64,000 bases of DNA from Cercospora beticola. Its lineage: Eukaryota > Ascomycota > Dothideomycetes > Mycosphaerellales > Mycosphaerellaceae. A program made the translations under genes and the position numbers. A model generated the notes under the pieces. The model made no database searches, had not been told where the DNA came from, and saw only the letters and a list, made by a program, of their open reading frames with translations. This document shows, piece by piece, positions 19,747 to 33,026 of this stretch; positions within the stretch are counted from its first letter, which is position 1, and each line of letters opens with the position of its first letter. The stretch lies in NCBI RefSeq assembly GCF_033473495.1, contig NC_088941.1:1178001-1242000 (forward strand). Reading direction: 5' to 3'.

Positions 19747-21115
19747 ATGGCTGGCCCAAGGAACTACTTCAATTCCACCTGTACAGATGTCGGCCCAGAT
19801 TGTCCGGTAGAAGAAAGCGTATACGGATACTATCCCAGCTTCGAGATCAATGCTTCTCTGCTCATCGCTTTCGGATGCCTCACCGTCATACAAGTATATC
19901 TGGCACTCTGGAAGAAGACGTACTTTTTCGGTGCGTTGCTCACGTTGAGCTGTCTGGGTGAGGTGGGCGGATATGCTGGACGTGCCTTGCTTCACGACAA
20001 TCCGTTCAATGTTCCGGGTTTGTATTTGAGCATCTGCTGTCTGGACTTTGCACCAAGTTTCCTGGCTGCAGCGGTGCATGCGACTCTGAAACATGTAAGT
20101 TGAGGTGCATAGTTGACAGTGTAACCACCTGTTGACTTGTTGTTTTTAGATCACTCTCACTTTTGGCGCAACGACAAGTATCTTGCCGCCGCCCATGTAC
20201 ACCTGGATCTTCATCGCTTTGGACATGTTCTGTCTGGTACTGCTGGCCACGGGAAGTGCATTGTCTCCTCACCTGGGCGTGAACTTGGGCGTTGGAATAT
20301 CAGGTTATATCCTGGTCCTATGTGGAATCATTCTGCAGATCTTGACGCTCGTCATATTCGCCGGACTGGTGCTGGACTATCTTTATCGCACACGACGAGC
20401 TTGGCACAACGTACCATTTGCAGCAACAAAGCTGCTTGATACGCTCAAGTTCAAGCTATTTGCTGCTGGAGTCGTGGTAGCGTATACTGGGGTTCTTGTG
20501 CGATGCATATTTCGGTTGGTAGAGCTGTCGGGTTTGTGGCCTCGTGGTCCTATGCGTAGCCAGGTGGCCTTCATCTTGTGCGAGAGTTGGTAAGTACAAT
20601 GGCAATGTCGTAGCGAAGTGCATACCTGACCACGATTTAGCATGATTCTGATTGCCACACTGGCCTTTACAATCTTCCACCCCGTCTTTTGTTTCGCACT
20701 TTCGAAGAACGCGCGACGCGGGAAGCGCAGGTGGAGAATCAGCGTGACCAAAACAGTCGTGGAAGAGCCTCGCGGTCCTTTCGCCACATCCTGGAAGCGC
20801 GATTCTGGCCGAGAGTGTGAAATGTCGCACCAGCCGGCAGAGCTCGCGAGTCCGATCCACTCGGAATTCTCTGGCGCTACTACATTGGCCGCGCCGTGTA
20901 GTCAAGTCAATCTTGTGAAGAAGGCGAAGTCAGAAACGTGGTATTCGGAAGCTAGCGATCAAACATGGGAGGCAGAAGCTCAACGAGGCCCCAGTGAAGA
21001 TCGCGGCCAAACGTCGAGAGAGACGTCCAGAGAAACATGGTATTCGGACGTGACCTTGGAGGAAGCCGATGTGGTTGAGTTCTCGAGGCCCTACTACTAT
21101 GGTAGGGCGCTCTAA
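19747..21115 (+). CDS. RTA1-family (lipid-translocating exporter-like) membrane protein, three exons
   Basis: Exon 1 is 19747-20094, intron 20095-20149 (GTAAGT..TTAG), exon 2 20150-20589, intron 20590-20640 (GTAAGT..TTAG), exon 3 20641-21115; 420 aa. The family has seven transmembrane helices and these are visible: LLIAFGCLTVIQVYLALW, FFGALLTLSCLGEVGGYAGR, LSICCLDFAPSFLAAAVH, WIFIALDMFCLVLLATGSAL, a Val/Leu/Ile-rich helix after GVGISG, FAAGVVVAYTGVLVRCIFRLV and CMILIATLAFTIFHPVF. The Glu in the second helix block (GEVGGYAGR) and FRLVEL are family hallmarks. The roughly 135-residue C-terminal tail is cytosolic, charged and holds two similar ETWYS(E/D) repeats. Yeast relatives (Rsb1, Rta1) are linked to sphingoid-base efflux and azole/aminocholesterol resistance. 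This is the last gene before the repeat block, about 420 bp from the first LTR. Confidence 0.92.
20095..20149 (+). other. Intron 1 of the RTA1-family gene
   Basis: 55 bp, donor CAT/GTAAGT, acceptor TTTTTAG/ATC, phase 0. Joins LKH to ITLTFG within the conserved third to fourth helix region. Confidence 0.88.
20590..20640 (+). other. Intron 2 of the RTA1-family gene
   Basis: 51 bp, donor TTG/GTAAGT, acceptor GATTTAG/C. The split codon TG+C gives Cys and restores the last transmembrane segment. Confidence 0.88.
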
Positions 21116-21533
21116 AGATACGATGTTTTATTGCGTAGATTTGCAAGGAATACGATTATGGAGACCATACCGCTGGGTTGGACCTTTTCTGTTCTACGTG
21201 CCTTCGGCACGCCTTTGCATATTTCTTTGGAAGACCTCCCAAGATCCAGTCTTCTGTTCAGCGAGCTGTTTATACTGCCTTCTCGCCGATGCCCCACGCG
21301 ACCTTTGCTCATAATTGCTTCCTGGTGGTTCGTAGCACTTTTCGGGACCAGAAAAGTCGAAGATGGTCGTCGTTTGGTTGATTATGTTCGGAGCAAGAGA
21401 GTCGCGACCTAAGTGGTCTCTGCCAACACGCGTCGATGCTGTTAAGGATTAGCTAAGCCGGTAACTACGGAATTGATTTATAAGCTAATAACTTCACTAA
21501 TATTATAATAGAACTATTAATATTATTAGGTAC
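21116..21533. other. 3' flank of the RTA1 gene and transition into the AT-rich block
   Basis: Normal composition continues to about 21440, then CpA and TpG disappear abruptly. A plus-strand frame (21131-21412, 93 codons) has no recognisable feature. The first Copia LTR starts at 21534. Confidence 0.5.
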
Positions 21534-21763
21534 TATTGAATTGTATTCTCGTAGGCACTCGTCGGATAGGTATAATATAGTAGAAGTAGAGATAATAAGT
21601 AGGAACTAACCGAGTTAATTATATTAGTTAGTTATAGGTTGTATCTTACTCCTAAGATAGGCATTAGCTAGGTTATATAACCTAGTATTATATAACCTAT
21701 ATTACCTAATCCTAATCTCTAAAGTATCTTTTAGAATATCTAACTAGACTATACTTTCTAATA
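21534..21763 (-). repeat. Copia LTR, 230 bp (copy 1, 3' LTR)
   Basis: Reverse complement of the LTRs at 33027, 38937 and 59847, with the same length and ends (in element orientation TATTAG...CAATA, the RIP-altered form of TG...CA ends). It keeps several CpA/TpG sites lost in the other copies, for example near 21644 and 21663. Confidence 0.92.
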
Positions 21764-24700
21764 CTTCTACTTAGGCTAGATAGTCTTCTACCTATATTCC
21801 TATATTTAAATCTATCCTTAAATTATAATAAGTTATTAGGTACTATAGTTATATAGTTAGAGCTATATACCTAATCTATTTTAGTTTAACTTCTTAGTCT
21901 AGTATCGTATATTTTATAGTAATATTAATACTAGAGTATATACCTTTTATTTCTCCTCTAGGCTTTTCCCTTTTAGACTATATATAGATTCCTAGATCCT
22001 AATTACTTATTATATATAGCAAGCTACTTCTTCTATAGTATAACTTCTAGGCTTAGTTTTATATATTCTATAATATTTCTAATACTATAGTATATATCTT
22101 TTACTAATTATCCTAAAGTCTAGAGTTTAATCTATAGTTAGAGTATATATCTTTTGCCTTTCCCTATATAAGCTAGAGTTGTCTTATAAACTCCTAAAAC
22201 TATAGCCTATTCTTTAGTTTAGTTAGGCTATTAGTAACTATCTCTTTTATTAGAATATATTCTACTATAACCTTTCTCTACTACTAGAGATATCTAATAT
22301 AGTTATATATAATATTAATATATTTAGATCTCTTATAGGTATATATATCCTTAATAAGAGTTAAAGCTATCTAATTATTTTCTATAATTTATACTAGCTT
22401 TAGTTCTCTTACTATATTAGAATATACTTTTATAGTTAGTTAGAATAGGTATTCTTCTACTAACTCTATATAGTCTATCTCTCTTAAGAGTACTACTAGG
22501 AACTAAGATTGCTTTATATATATATTTATAGCTATATACTTAGCTTCTATTATTAATATTATAATAGACTTTTACTTCCTACTTATCTAAGAAACTAGAG
22601 CTCTATAAAGGAAGAAGATACTCCTAAGGATTAAGACTCTATCTGCTTTGTCTATTATATAGTTAGAGTCTAAATATTCTATTAGGCTTCCTCTATTTCT
22701 TCTAAATATTAGTCCTAAGTCTTAGAATAACTTTAAGTATCTTACTAGTTTCTTTAGAGCTTATATATACCTCTTAGTTAGGTCTAAGATATATAAGCTT
22801 AACTTTCTAAGAGAGAAAGTAATATCTAGTCTTATTATAACTATAGGCTATATCTAGGTACTAGTTTAGCTTTAGTACTCTATCTTATTCCCTCTCTTAT
22901 TATATAAGCCTATTAGTTTTAGGCTATTATAACTATCTATTAGTAAGAGAGTTAGGTTAGCTATCTCCTTAGTTATTTCTAGCTTTATAAGGTTCTTCTA
23001 GATAAAGTATTCTTAATTAAGCTTTAAAGTTCTAGCTTGTCTATTTCTTATTAACTTTATCCTAAGGATTTTCTCTAGTTCTCTAAGATCTTTAATCTTA
23101 AATACCTTACCTAGCTATTCCTTAAACTAAAGTATATCTTCTAGCTTTAGTACTATAATTAGAATATTATCTATATAGGTTAGGATTAGAATATTCCTTT
23201 TCTAGTAGATAAGAAAGTATAGATCTACTTCTAATTATATAAACCTAATTTATTTTAACTTTAAGATATAGAGTTTATTCTAGTCTCTTACTACTTACTT
23301 TAGTCTATATAAGCTTCTTAGGATTTATAGGACTATATTAGGTAGAATCTTAACTCCTAGTAGTAGAATTATAAAGATTTCTTCTTAAAGTTTACTCTTA
23401 GTAAATATATTATTTATATCTACTTAGTAGAGTTCTAGATCCTTCTTATAAACTATAGCTATAAATACTCTTAAGGTATTATATCTAACTATTAGTATAA
23501 AGGTCTCTTAGAAATTAACTCTAAACTTCTAAGAGAAACCTTTTATAACTAGTCTTACTTTAAACTTCTTAATAGCTCTACTAATTAATCTCTTTATATT
23601 AAATACCTACTTAGATATAATAAGGTTTGCTCTTTTAAGTAGAATAACCTTTATCTAGATATTATTACTTCTTAATATAGTTAGTTCCTTTTAGACTATA
23701 TTCTCCTATATATATCTCTATTTAGGATCCTAAATTACTTCTTTATAAAACTTTAGAATAGGTACCTCTTATCTCTATATAGAGACTTAAAGAGTAATTA
23801 CTATAAATATAGACTCCTAAATCTCTAATAGAGCTTCCTAAATCTACTTCTATTCTTAGCTTTAGACTTAGCTAAGAAATACTTTATAATACTTAGTACT
23901 AGACTTTTTCTTCTATCTATATTCTTTCTATCTCTTCTAAAGTACTTATCTTATTACTATACTATAAGCTTTTAGCTCTAGGCCTAGTCCTTTATTTAAA
24001 ATAGATCTTATTCTTTTTTAGCTATAAGTTTAGTTTTAGTTCCTTTTCTAATTTCTATTTCCTTATAAGTTCTACTATATAATATTTAATCCTTTTACTT
24101 TAGAATATAGTCTCCTACTAGTACTAGGACTAGCTTATCTATTAACTTTCTAGCTTAGCTTAAGTAGTTTAGTAGTTCTATTTTTCTTCTACTAGAGTTA
24201 TAGTTCTTTAAAGTTTTCTTCTTCTAGATTCTCTATTCTCTAGTACTCCTTCTTATTTTTTAGTAGAAATAGTAACTATATAAAGAGTATTTAGCTAGGA
24301 CCTATAGGTTTAGTTACTATAGCTATAGATATAGTAGCTATAGAAAGTATAACTACTATTAGCTTCTTTAGAGGTCTACTAACTAGGTTTCTAATAGATA
24401 TACTACTTACTTAATTAAGCTTAGGAATATTTAGCTCTATATCTTCTCCTTTCTTATACTTAAACTAAGTAGTAGTATTATAGGCTTTAATAGCTCTTAT
24501 ATTAGGCTCCTAGAAGAGCTATATTTTAGTAGTATTAGGAATATACTTAATAAATATAGTATCTTTACTTCTATTTATTAGTTTATCTAATTTTATTTCT
24601 ACTAGCTAGGACTTAGGATCTATATAGACTACTACTTTATAACTCTAAACTCTAAAGTATAATACTAAGAGTTAAATACCTAAAAAGGCTTCCTTAGGTA

Positions 24701-25214
24701 ATACTTTAAATCTATTAATTTCTAGACTATTAGAAAGAGAATTTCTAATAACTATATAGGCTACTAAAGCTTCTAGCTAGAATTTAATAGATATATAGGT
24801 ATCTTCTAGTATTACTCTTATATAGTCTTTAGAAGTTTAGATTAACTTCTTAACTACTTTATTCTAGATAGAGTTATATACTTTAGTTATATAGAAGGAA
24901 ATTCTATATTTCTTCTCCTACTACTTTAGTATAGTAAGAAGCTCTCTTATTCTATTACTTCTTATAATCTAGAGAAGATTTCCTAATTATAGCTTAGCTT
25001 TTACTTTCTAGTCTCTAAGGATACTTAGTATATCTTCTCTAGACTTTATTAAGAAAGTCTATTTCTTTCTTAAGAAGTTATTAATAATCTTAAGCTACTA
25101 TTTATATTCTAATTTTAAAATAAGTAAAGAGCTATAAGTATTAATAGAAACTAGAAATAACTTTTAGAGTTTCCTTTTAGTTTCTTTCTTTCTATATTTT
25201 CTTTATTAAAAAAA
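21534..25214 (-). mobile_element. Copia-type LTR retrotransposon copy 1, 5'-truncated, RIP-degraded
   Basis: Minus-strand copy of the element found complete at 33027-39166. It has the 230-bp 3' LTR at 21534-21763 and then the 3' part of the internal region (RNase H and reverse transcriptase side) up to about 25208, matching the full copy back to about its position 35490. There it stops at the A-run preceding LINE A; the missing 5' half does not resume on the other side of LINE A. Every frame is full of TAG/TAA stops. Confidence 0.85.
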
Positions 25215-28200
25215 ATATAAACGCGCTCTAGTAGGCGACGACAACGACGGTAGGAGGCCTCGAAGCCTCCTAATACGTAATAATACTTCTCGACCGATAC
25301 TATAATACTATAAGTAGAGAAAGGAGCCTAGAAGAAGGAAGTTATAACTCTAACTTCTAGGCGGCCTAAATCTGCTTATAACTACCTCTCTCTAGCTAAT
25401 AAAGCTAGAAAATAACTACTAATACTAATACTCTAAAACTAATAATCTAAAAGAACTTAAAAATACTTATAGAATAGATCTAGAGTTATCTTAATATCTA
25501 GATAACTCTTTCTTTCTCTCTAACTCTTCTTTTTCTCTAATAGGCCTAATAGGCTCTTCTCTACTTCGCTCTCTACTAGGAAGAGTCCTAGACTCTTTAA
25601 GCTATCTAGAAAACTCTCTAGAGCTGCCTAATATCTACTACTACTATCTCTAAAATATAGGTCTAGATAGCCTAAATTAGATATATAATACTAAGACTCT
25701 AGCTTTAAATATCTATAACTATCTTAGTAAGAATAGAAAACTAAGAAGAAAGAGAGATAGTAAAGAAGATAAGCTATAAAGAGCTTAGAAAGAAACTAGA
25801 AGTATAATAGTTTAAGGCTATATAAAAGCTCTTAAGTAGAGATTTTAAAGTTATTCTCTATAGAGAAAAACAGAAAAATAGGCTAGAGAAAGACTAATCT
25901 TAGCTTAAGGCTATATATCTAGAGGCCTAGGTAGAGATACTAAGTACCTAGGTAATTATATATAGTATTAGGATATCCTAGAAGCTAGAGAATATAAATA
26001 GCTAGGTCTAGCTTAACTAAGATAACTTTACCTAGTTCCTAGATAGGCTTAAAATTAGAAAGGCCTTTTAGCTTAAGAACTAGAAAGTAAGAGGAGAGAC
26101 TAACTTCTTATTAGTAGTAATAGTAGTATAGGATAGATAGACTATAAAGGAAATATATAGAAGAGGTATTACTATTAGGTTAATATAGTATATAGTAGAA
26201 CTATACTATCTATAGTAGAGGATTATATAATACTTTAAGTATAATAGCTTTAGGTATATTACTACCTACTATAAAGCTATAGAAGAAATATATAGAAACT
26301 ATATAGAGAAGTATAGAATAGATAGCTATAAGGAGAAGAAAATTAAATACTATAACTATAGAGAAGACTATAAAGTATACTCTCTCTAATATAGCTATAA
26401 AGCTACTATAAAGGCTAAAGTAAGAGTATTCTTAGAATAGTTTAAAAAGTAATAGGAGGCAGCCCTAGGCCTAATATAAGAAGATAGTACTATAGAACCT
26501 ATAATTCTTAAAAGGAAAGCTCTACTAGCTAAGCTTCTATAGAAGGATATTAGATATAAAGGTAGACTCCTAGATACTATAGTAATAGTAATAGCTAGTA
26601 GGAGGCAAGTAAGTAAGCTCTACTTCTCTCCTATATAGGAGAATAAAGATACCTAAGAGGTAATAAATACCCTCTAAGAAGATATAGATATTAACCTAAT
26701 TAAGGTCCTCTTCTAAGAATCCTATAAGTAGCTAAACTCTAATAATCTACTAATATAATATTAATAGGTTAAATACTACCTAAACTCTACTACTAGATAG
26801 CTAAGCTATAGAAGAGGCTATAGTAATAGTACTATAAGAACTATAGCTTAATACTATAAATAGTAGAACTAAAGCTAAGAAAAGATACTCTATAGTTCTT
26901 CTACTCTACTAGAACCTAAGAGTAGTAATACTTATATTAGATAAAATTAGAACTAATAGCTAGAAACTACTTTTCTATAATATAGATAACCTAGTAACTA
27001 TCTAAGTCTAGATACTTATAGAAACTATCTCTATCTATAACTACTATAACTTCTTAGAGCTAATAAGCTATAGATAAGAAGAGACTATCTCTATACTTTA
27101 AGAAGTACTATTATAAACTCTAGGAGATATAAAAGTAAGCTATATAATAGTAGGAGACTTTAACTTCTACTACTTAAAATAGAAGAGAAATATAACCTAA
27201 ACCTAATATACTATAGTAGATAAGCTTATTAAAACAATTATAGAGGCCTAACTATAGCTAGCTCTAGAGCTAGAGATAATTATATAGAAAAGATATATAG
27301 CTAGCTACTAAATATTAGACCTAGTCTTTATTAGCCTCTCTCTCTAAAACCTAATCTAAGAATATAAAGCTCTTCTAGAAGAGATATATAGCTCTAACTA
27401 TATCCCTTTTAGAATAACTCTCTATATTAACTTCTAAGAGCTAAGAGGAAGAAACTAGAGAAAGTAATAGAAAGCTACTAACTAGAATAGAATCTAGGAC
27501 CTTATAGTCTAAGATACTAACTAACTTAACTAACTCCTACTTAATATAAAGGAATACCTAGATATACTAGCCTATAGAATATAATTCTCTATCTAGAGAA
27601 TTATAGAGAAGATAGTTCTAATAGCTAGACTATTAAGCTATATAAAGATAGTATAGACCTAGGAATATAAGGAGGCTATAAAGCTAGTAAGAAGAAGAAG
27701 AAAAGAATAGAGGAACTATAAAATAGAATAGAGCTATAAGCTATACCTTAAAGTATTATATATAAGAAGTAAAGCTATAAGAAAAGAGCAAAACCTAGCT
27801 TAGAGAAGACTAATAAAAGAAGTTATAGAGGACTCTAAGAAAATCTAGAAAATAGCTAAATAGGCTAGAGAGAGAGCTAACTAAGAATACTAGCTACTAT
27901 ACTTCCTAAGTCTAGCTAATATAGAGTATAATAGAGATACTAATAAGAGGAAGGCTATAATCCTAGTAAGATACTTCTTTCTAGACCTAAGAGAAGTAGA
28001 CTTAAGTAATATCTAATATACCTAACTACTACTTTAATTCTAAATAGAGGTTAAGGTTTAACTAAAGGAAGTAGAAGGAGTCCTTAGGAAACTATCTAGT
28101 AATAAGGCTCTAGGACCTAACTAAATACTAAACCTCTTCCTTAAAAAGTATAGAGAATAACTTTCTCTAATCCTAGCTAAACTCTTTACTATATACCTAA

Positions 28201-30244
28201 AGATAGTATACTACTCTAAAGCCTTTAAGTACTCTATAATAGTAGTACTTAGGAAACTATAGAAACTAGACTACTTAAAGCTAGGAGTATATAGACCTAT
28301 TACTCTACTTAATGTAATAGTAAAGGTCCTAGAAGCTATAGTTACTAAGAGGATATCTAAGAAGACTAAAGAATAGAAGCTCCTTCTAGAAGAATAAATA
28401 GGTACTAGGCCTAGTAGGTCTACTACCTTAGTATTAGACCTTATTACTAAGTAAGTAAAAACTATCTAGAAAACTAAGCTAGGAGCTATAGTATCTATAC
28501 TCTACTTTAATATCTTAGAGGTATTTAATAAAGTCTCCTACTAGAGGCTACTTTATAATATTAGAATAAAAGGCTTCCTAGACTATACTATTAGCTTTAT
28601 CTAATTATTCCTCTAAGATAGAACTACCTACCTAAAGCTTAGAGAATTTATAGACTAACTAAGGCCCTAAAATATAGGAATTCTCTAAGGCTCTACTCTA
28701 TTTCTAATCCTCTTTCTTTTCTTTACTTCTACTCTACTCTTAATACTATATAAAGGGACTACTTTAGTAATAGAGTTTATAGATAACTCTAATATCCTTA
28801 TATATAGTATATTAATAGAGGATAACTATAGGTAACTTAAGAAAGCCTACTAGAAATATAAAGAATAGGTAAGGAGATATAGAGCAGAATTTATACTATA
28901 GAAATACTAGCTAATCTACTTTACTAGAAGTAGGAAGTATAATCTTAAAGCTATAGTCTAAATCTAGAGATTTAATAGAGAACTACTACTATTACTTAGA
29001 CTTCTTAGAGTATAGGTAGATACTAAACTTAAATAGAGCCTATATATTAAATAAGTAGTAGAAAAGGGAGCCTACTAAATATAATTACTTTAGAGACTAT
29101 ATAAGTCTATATAGGGAGTATCCTTCTAAAAAGTAAGGTACCTTTATATAGTAGTAGTAAGACTAGCTATTACTTTTAGCTACTAAGTCTAGTCTAACCT
29201 AGAGAGTATATAAAGCTACTATAGGAACCTTACTAAACCTATTAAGAAGATCTAGAAGGAGGCTCTAAGGAATATTATAGAAGTATATAAGTTAGTTATA
29301 ATAGCTATTCTAGAGAGAGAAGCAAATATTACTCCTCTCTATTTATATACTTAGGACCTAGCTAAGTAAGTATCTAAAAAGTAAGATACCTAACCTATAT
29401 ACTAGTATATTAAAGATAGATATAAAGAGATTAAAAGGTAAGTATAAGTAGGAAAGAGAGCTAGGTAACTTATACTACTAACTTAAACTAGATAGAAGGA
29501 AATCCTCTAGATAGTATAAGGCTAAGAAATAACGATATAGGTATATCTAGGCTATAAGGTATAGTAGGCTAAATACTAGTAGGATAGAAGATAGGAAAGA
29601 AATAAGGAAGAGAGAAAAGTAAGAGTAGAAGGAGAATAACTACTAGTATAGAAAACTACTACCTCTTCTACTATTAGACTAACTCTATATAAAGGACTTA
29701 CTAGACTAGAGAGTATAATAGTTATACTCTTAAAGATAGAGTATATTAGAATAAGGTAATACTTTACTAAAAGGAGAGTCCTAGGTTTTATACTAGACTA
29801 CGAATATAAGTAGAGATATAAGATACTAAAATATATATATATATTCTACTTAAAATAGAACGAGAGAAAATACCTACTATTCTAGGTAGAGGTATCTATA
29901 AACTAGAAGGATCTAGCTAATATAAAGAGAGAGCTATATATAGTAATAAAGTAGCTTATCTAAGAAGAGGTCCTAGACTAATTCTTACTTATAAGAGAAG
30001 AGGTATAAAAGAATAAAAGAAGAGAGAAGAGGAAAAATAGAGCCTAGTAAGAGAAGGACTTACTAGATACCTAGTATTATCTAAAAGAAAATAGAAGTAA
30101 AGGAAGCAGCTACGTAGGCTATAAATAAAGAGATATACGAGGGTTTTTCGAAGGCTTTTCCCTTAACCGATATCTATAGAGCGTACTACTTACTCTAGTT
30201 AAAAGAGGTAGACCGGCGTATAAGAATTATCTATCTATCTATAT
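25215..30244 (+). mobile_element. LINE (Tad-like non-LTR retrotransposon) copy A, full length, RIP-degraded
   Basis: About 5.03 kb. The 5' head (ATATAAACGCGCTCTAGTAGG) is shared with copies B and C, and the 3' end carries a TATC-type simple tail (30228-30243). Despite stops at former Gln and Trp codons, the plus strand still shows an ORF1-like part with Tyr-rich remnants of zinc knuckles (about 26330-26410), an endonuclease motif read as VIVGDFNF (about 27140), and a reverse transcriptase (about 28090-28760) with KLDYLKLGVYRPITLL and the GIL-G-STLFLILFLFF block. No ATG-started frame of useful length survives. Confidence 0.85.
28090..28760 (+). pseudogene. LINE A reverse transcriptase remnant
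   Basis: The plus frame reads in order: a fingers motif (YSIIVVLRKL, former Trp/Gln positions now stops), YRPITLLNVIVKVLEAIV, RSTTLVLDLI, a palm segment FNILEVFNKVS and a QGSTLSPILF-like block with its Gln replaced by a stop. The catalytic YxDD-type box is altered (FIDNSNILIY). The order is that of non-LTR reverse transcriptases. Inactive. Confidence 0.8.
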
Positions 30245-32058
30245 AAGTCTTAATCTCGAGCGTAGAAGTAAGTAGTACTTTAATACTAGTCTTCTAGATA
30301 GTTAGCTTTAAGAAAGCTATAGTATTTTTACTAGTTAGAAGACTCTTATTAAGAAATAGAGAATATAATAGATTAATTATATCGCCTTTCTAATACTTAC
30401 TAGCTAGTATACTATAGTTATCTATATAGCCGTCTATCTCGTATCTAATTAGAAAGCGCCGATTATAAAAAACGTACGATATAATTCTATAGTAACCTAT
30501 ACTCCTAGAAACTATAAGCTTAGTATAAGCTTTCTTAAACTTATATTTAAAGCCTCTAAATTCGTTCTATCTAATAAACTCTTAAACCTTAGCTTTATTA
30601 TAATAAAAAATAACTATTCTCTCTACGAACTCTACTCTAATTATAAACGGTTCGAGACTATTTATCGATATAGTAGGATCTATAAACGCTAATAATTTTT
30701 AGATATTATTATAGTCGCTTATAAGATTAGCTTTACGTATATTAAACTTAGAGTACTCGATAAATAGAGTACGAAAAAAAAGACTCTATAGAGCTTTCTA
30801 GATAGCGAGCTATATTTTAAGTAATATAAATATAACTACTATCTTTCTTTACTTATTTTAAATACTTTATAAAAGACTATATAGAAGAGCTACTAGGTAT
30901 AGCGATCGTAGCGACTAGTACTTTAATCTAGTTATATAATACTAAATATTCTATATTCGTAATCCTAGTAGTACTATAAGTTAGAAGACTCGAAAGATCT
31001 AAGTAGAAGACCTCCGATATAGCTAATATTATTATATAAAAGTAGAAGGATATTACTATACGATTCGGCGAGAAAATAGAGAGCTATATAAAGAAAGTAA
31101 GGAAGAAATTATAGGATTTATATTAGGTAGTTCTATATATCTTAGACTATCTATTACGATTATTCGTTAGAGAGAATTAATTAGATATAAATAAGAAAAC
31201 AATAGATAGCTATATAATAATTATAGCTTACTATTCTCTACTTAGCTATTAGTCGATAATCTCTACTACGTTATACTATATTTATCTAGTCTTATAGTTA
31301 TCTCGTTTACTATAGAGTACTAATTGTTTTTCGTTCTACTATACTAAGTTCTATTATATAACTAGAGCTATCTATAATAATAGGTCGTATAGTATAACTT
31401 CTATATATACGTATAACGTATCCTACGTATAAATTATATTAGTACGACGCTACGTAGCTCGGTATAAGCTAGTTAAGTACCTATCTATAATTAATATAAT
31501 AGGCGCTTAATATAGTTCTATAGTCTACTATTAGAATCTAAGTATAGCTATACGAAATTAAAGCTTACTATTACTTAGTCTCTATACTTATAGCTTACTA
31601 GTATTCGCTTATAAAGTAAGGCAATCTTATACTAAGAAAGTCTAGCGAGATCGGTTTATAGTCGTAAATCTATAACTCTAAAGTAGAATCGTAAAGGCGT
31701 CGCGTCTTTAATATTTCTAGAAAGCTCGCTAATAATCTCTAGCTAAATATACTAGATAAGTCTATCCTTCTACTCTAATATATAAGCTTCTATATAGAAG
31801 TAATATAAGCCGATTATTATATCTATTCGATATAAATACTCGCCTATAGCTTCCTAGCCTATTATTTAATATTAAGCTATTTTAAGTAATATATTAAGGT
31901 CTAGTCTTAGGTAATTTCTTACTAGAGATATAGTTATAGAGATTTAAATATAACTCTATATTAGAGTTTATCTATACTATAGCTAGTATAGATTATATAC
32001 GCTATATTTTCTATATATAAAGTCTACTTATACTATACTTTTAGATCTAACTAATATA
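30245..32058. other. Unclassified RIP-affected sequence between two LINE tails
   Basis: About 1.8 kb flanked by the 3' tail of LINE A (+) and the 3' tail of LINE B (-). It is AT-rich and depleted of CpA/TpG like its neighbours but keeps more CpG. I found no LTR, no terminal repeat and no second copy of it in the window, and translation gave no recognisable domain. It is likely the older sequence into which the LINEs inserted. Confidence 0.5.
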
Positions 32059-33026
32059 AATAGATAGATAGATAATTCTTATATACTAGTCTACCTCTTT
32101 TTTAACTAGAGTAAGTAGTACGCTCTATAGGTTTCGGTCGAGAGAAAAGCCTTCGAAAAACTCTCGTATATCTCTTTATTTATAGCCTACGTAGCCGCTT
32201 CCTTCGCTTCTATTTTTCCTTCGGATAATACTAGGTATCTAGTAAGTCCTTCTCTTACTAGGCTCTATTTTTCCTCTTCTCTCTTCTTTTATTCTTTTAT
32301 ATCTCTTCTCTTATAAGTAAGAATTAGTCTAGGACCTCTTCTTAGATTAGCTACTTTACTACTATATATAGCTCTCTTTTTATATTAGCTAGATCCTTCT
32401 AGTTTATAGATCCTTCTATATAGAATAGTAGATATCTTCTCTCGTTCTATTTTAAGTAGAATATATATATATATTTTAGTATCTTATATCTCTACTTATA
32501 TTCGTAGTCTAGTATAAAACCTAGGACTCTCCTTTTAGTAAAGTATTACTTTATTCTAATATACTCTATCTTTAAGAGTATAACTATTATACTCTCTAGT
32601 CTAGTAAGTCCTTTATATAGAGTTAGTCTAATAGTAGAAGAGGTAGTAGTTTTCTATACTAGTAGTTATTCTCCTTCTACTCTTACTTTTCTTTCTTCCT
32701 TATTTCTTTCCTATCTTCTATCCTACTAGTATTTAGCCTACTATACCTTATAGCCTAGGTATACCTATATCGTTATTTCTTAGCCTTATACTATCTAGAG
32801 GATTTCCTCTATCTAGTTTAAGTTAGTAGTATAAGTTACCTAGCTCTCTTTCCTACTTATACTTACCTTTTAATCTCTTTATATCTATCTTTAATATACT
32901 AGTATATAGGTTAGGTATCTTGCTTTTTAGATACTTACCTAGCTAGGTTCTAAGTATATAAATAGAGAGAAGTAATATTTACTTCTCTTTTTAGAATAAC
33001 TATTATAACTAACTTATATACTTCTA

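Noticed and set aside
29835..29860. TA-rich microsatellite in LINE A
   Set aside because: The same short run occurs at the matching place in the other LINE copies, so it is part of the element.
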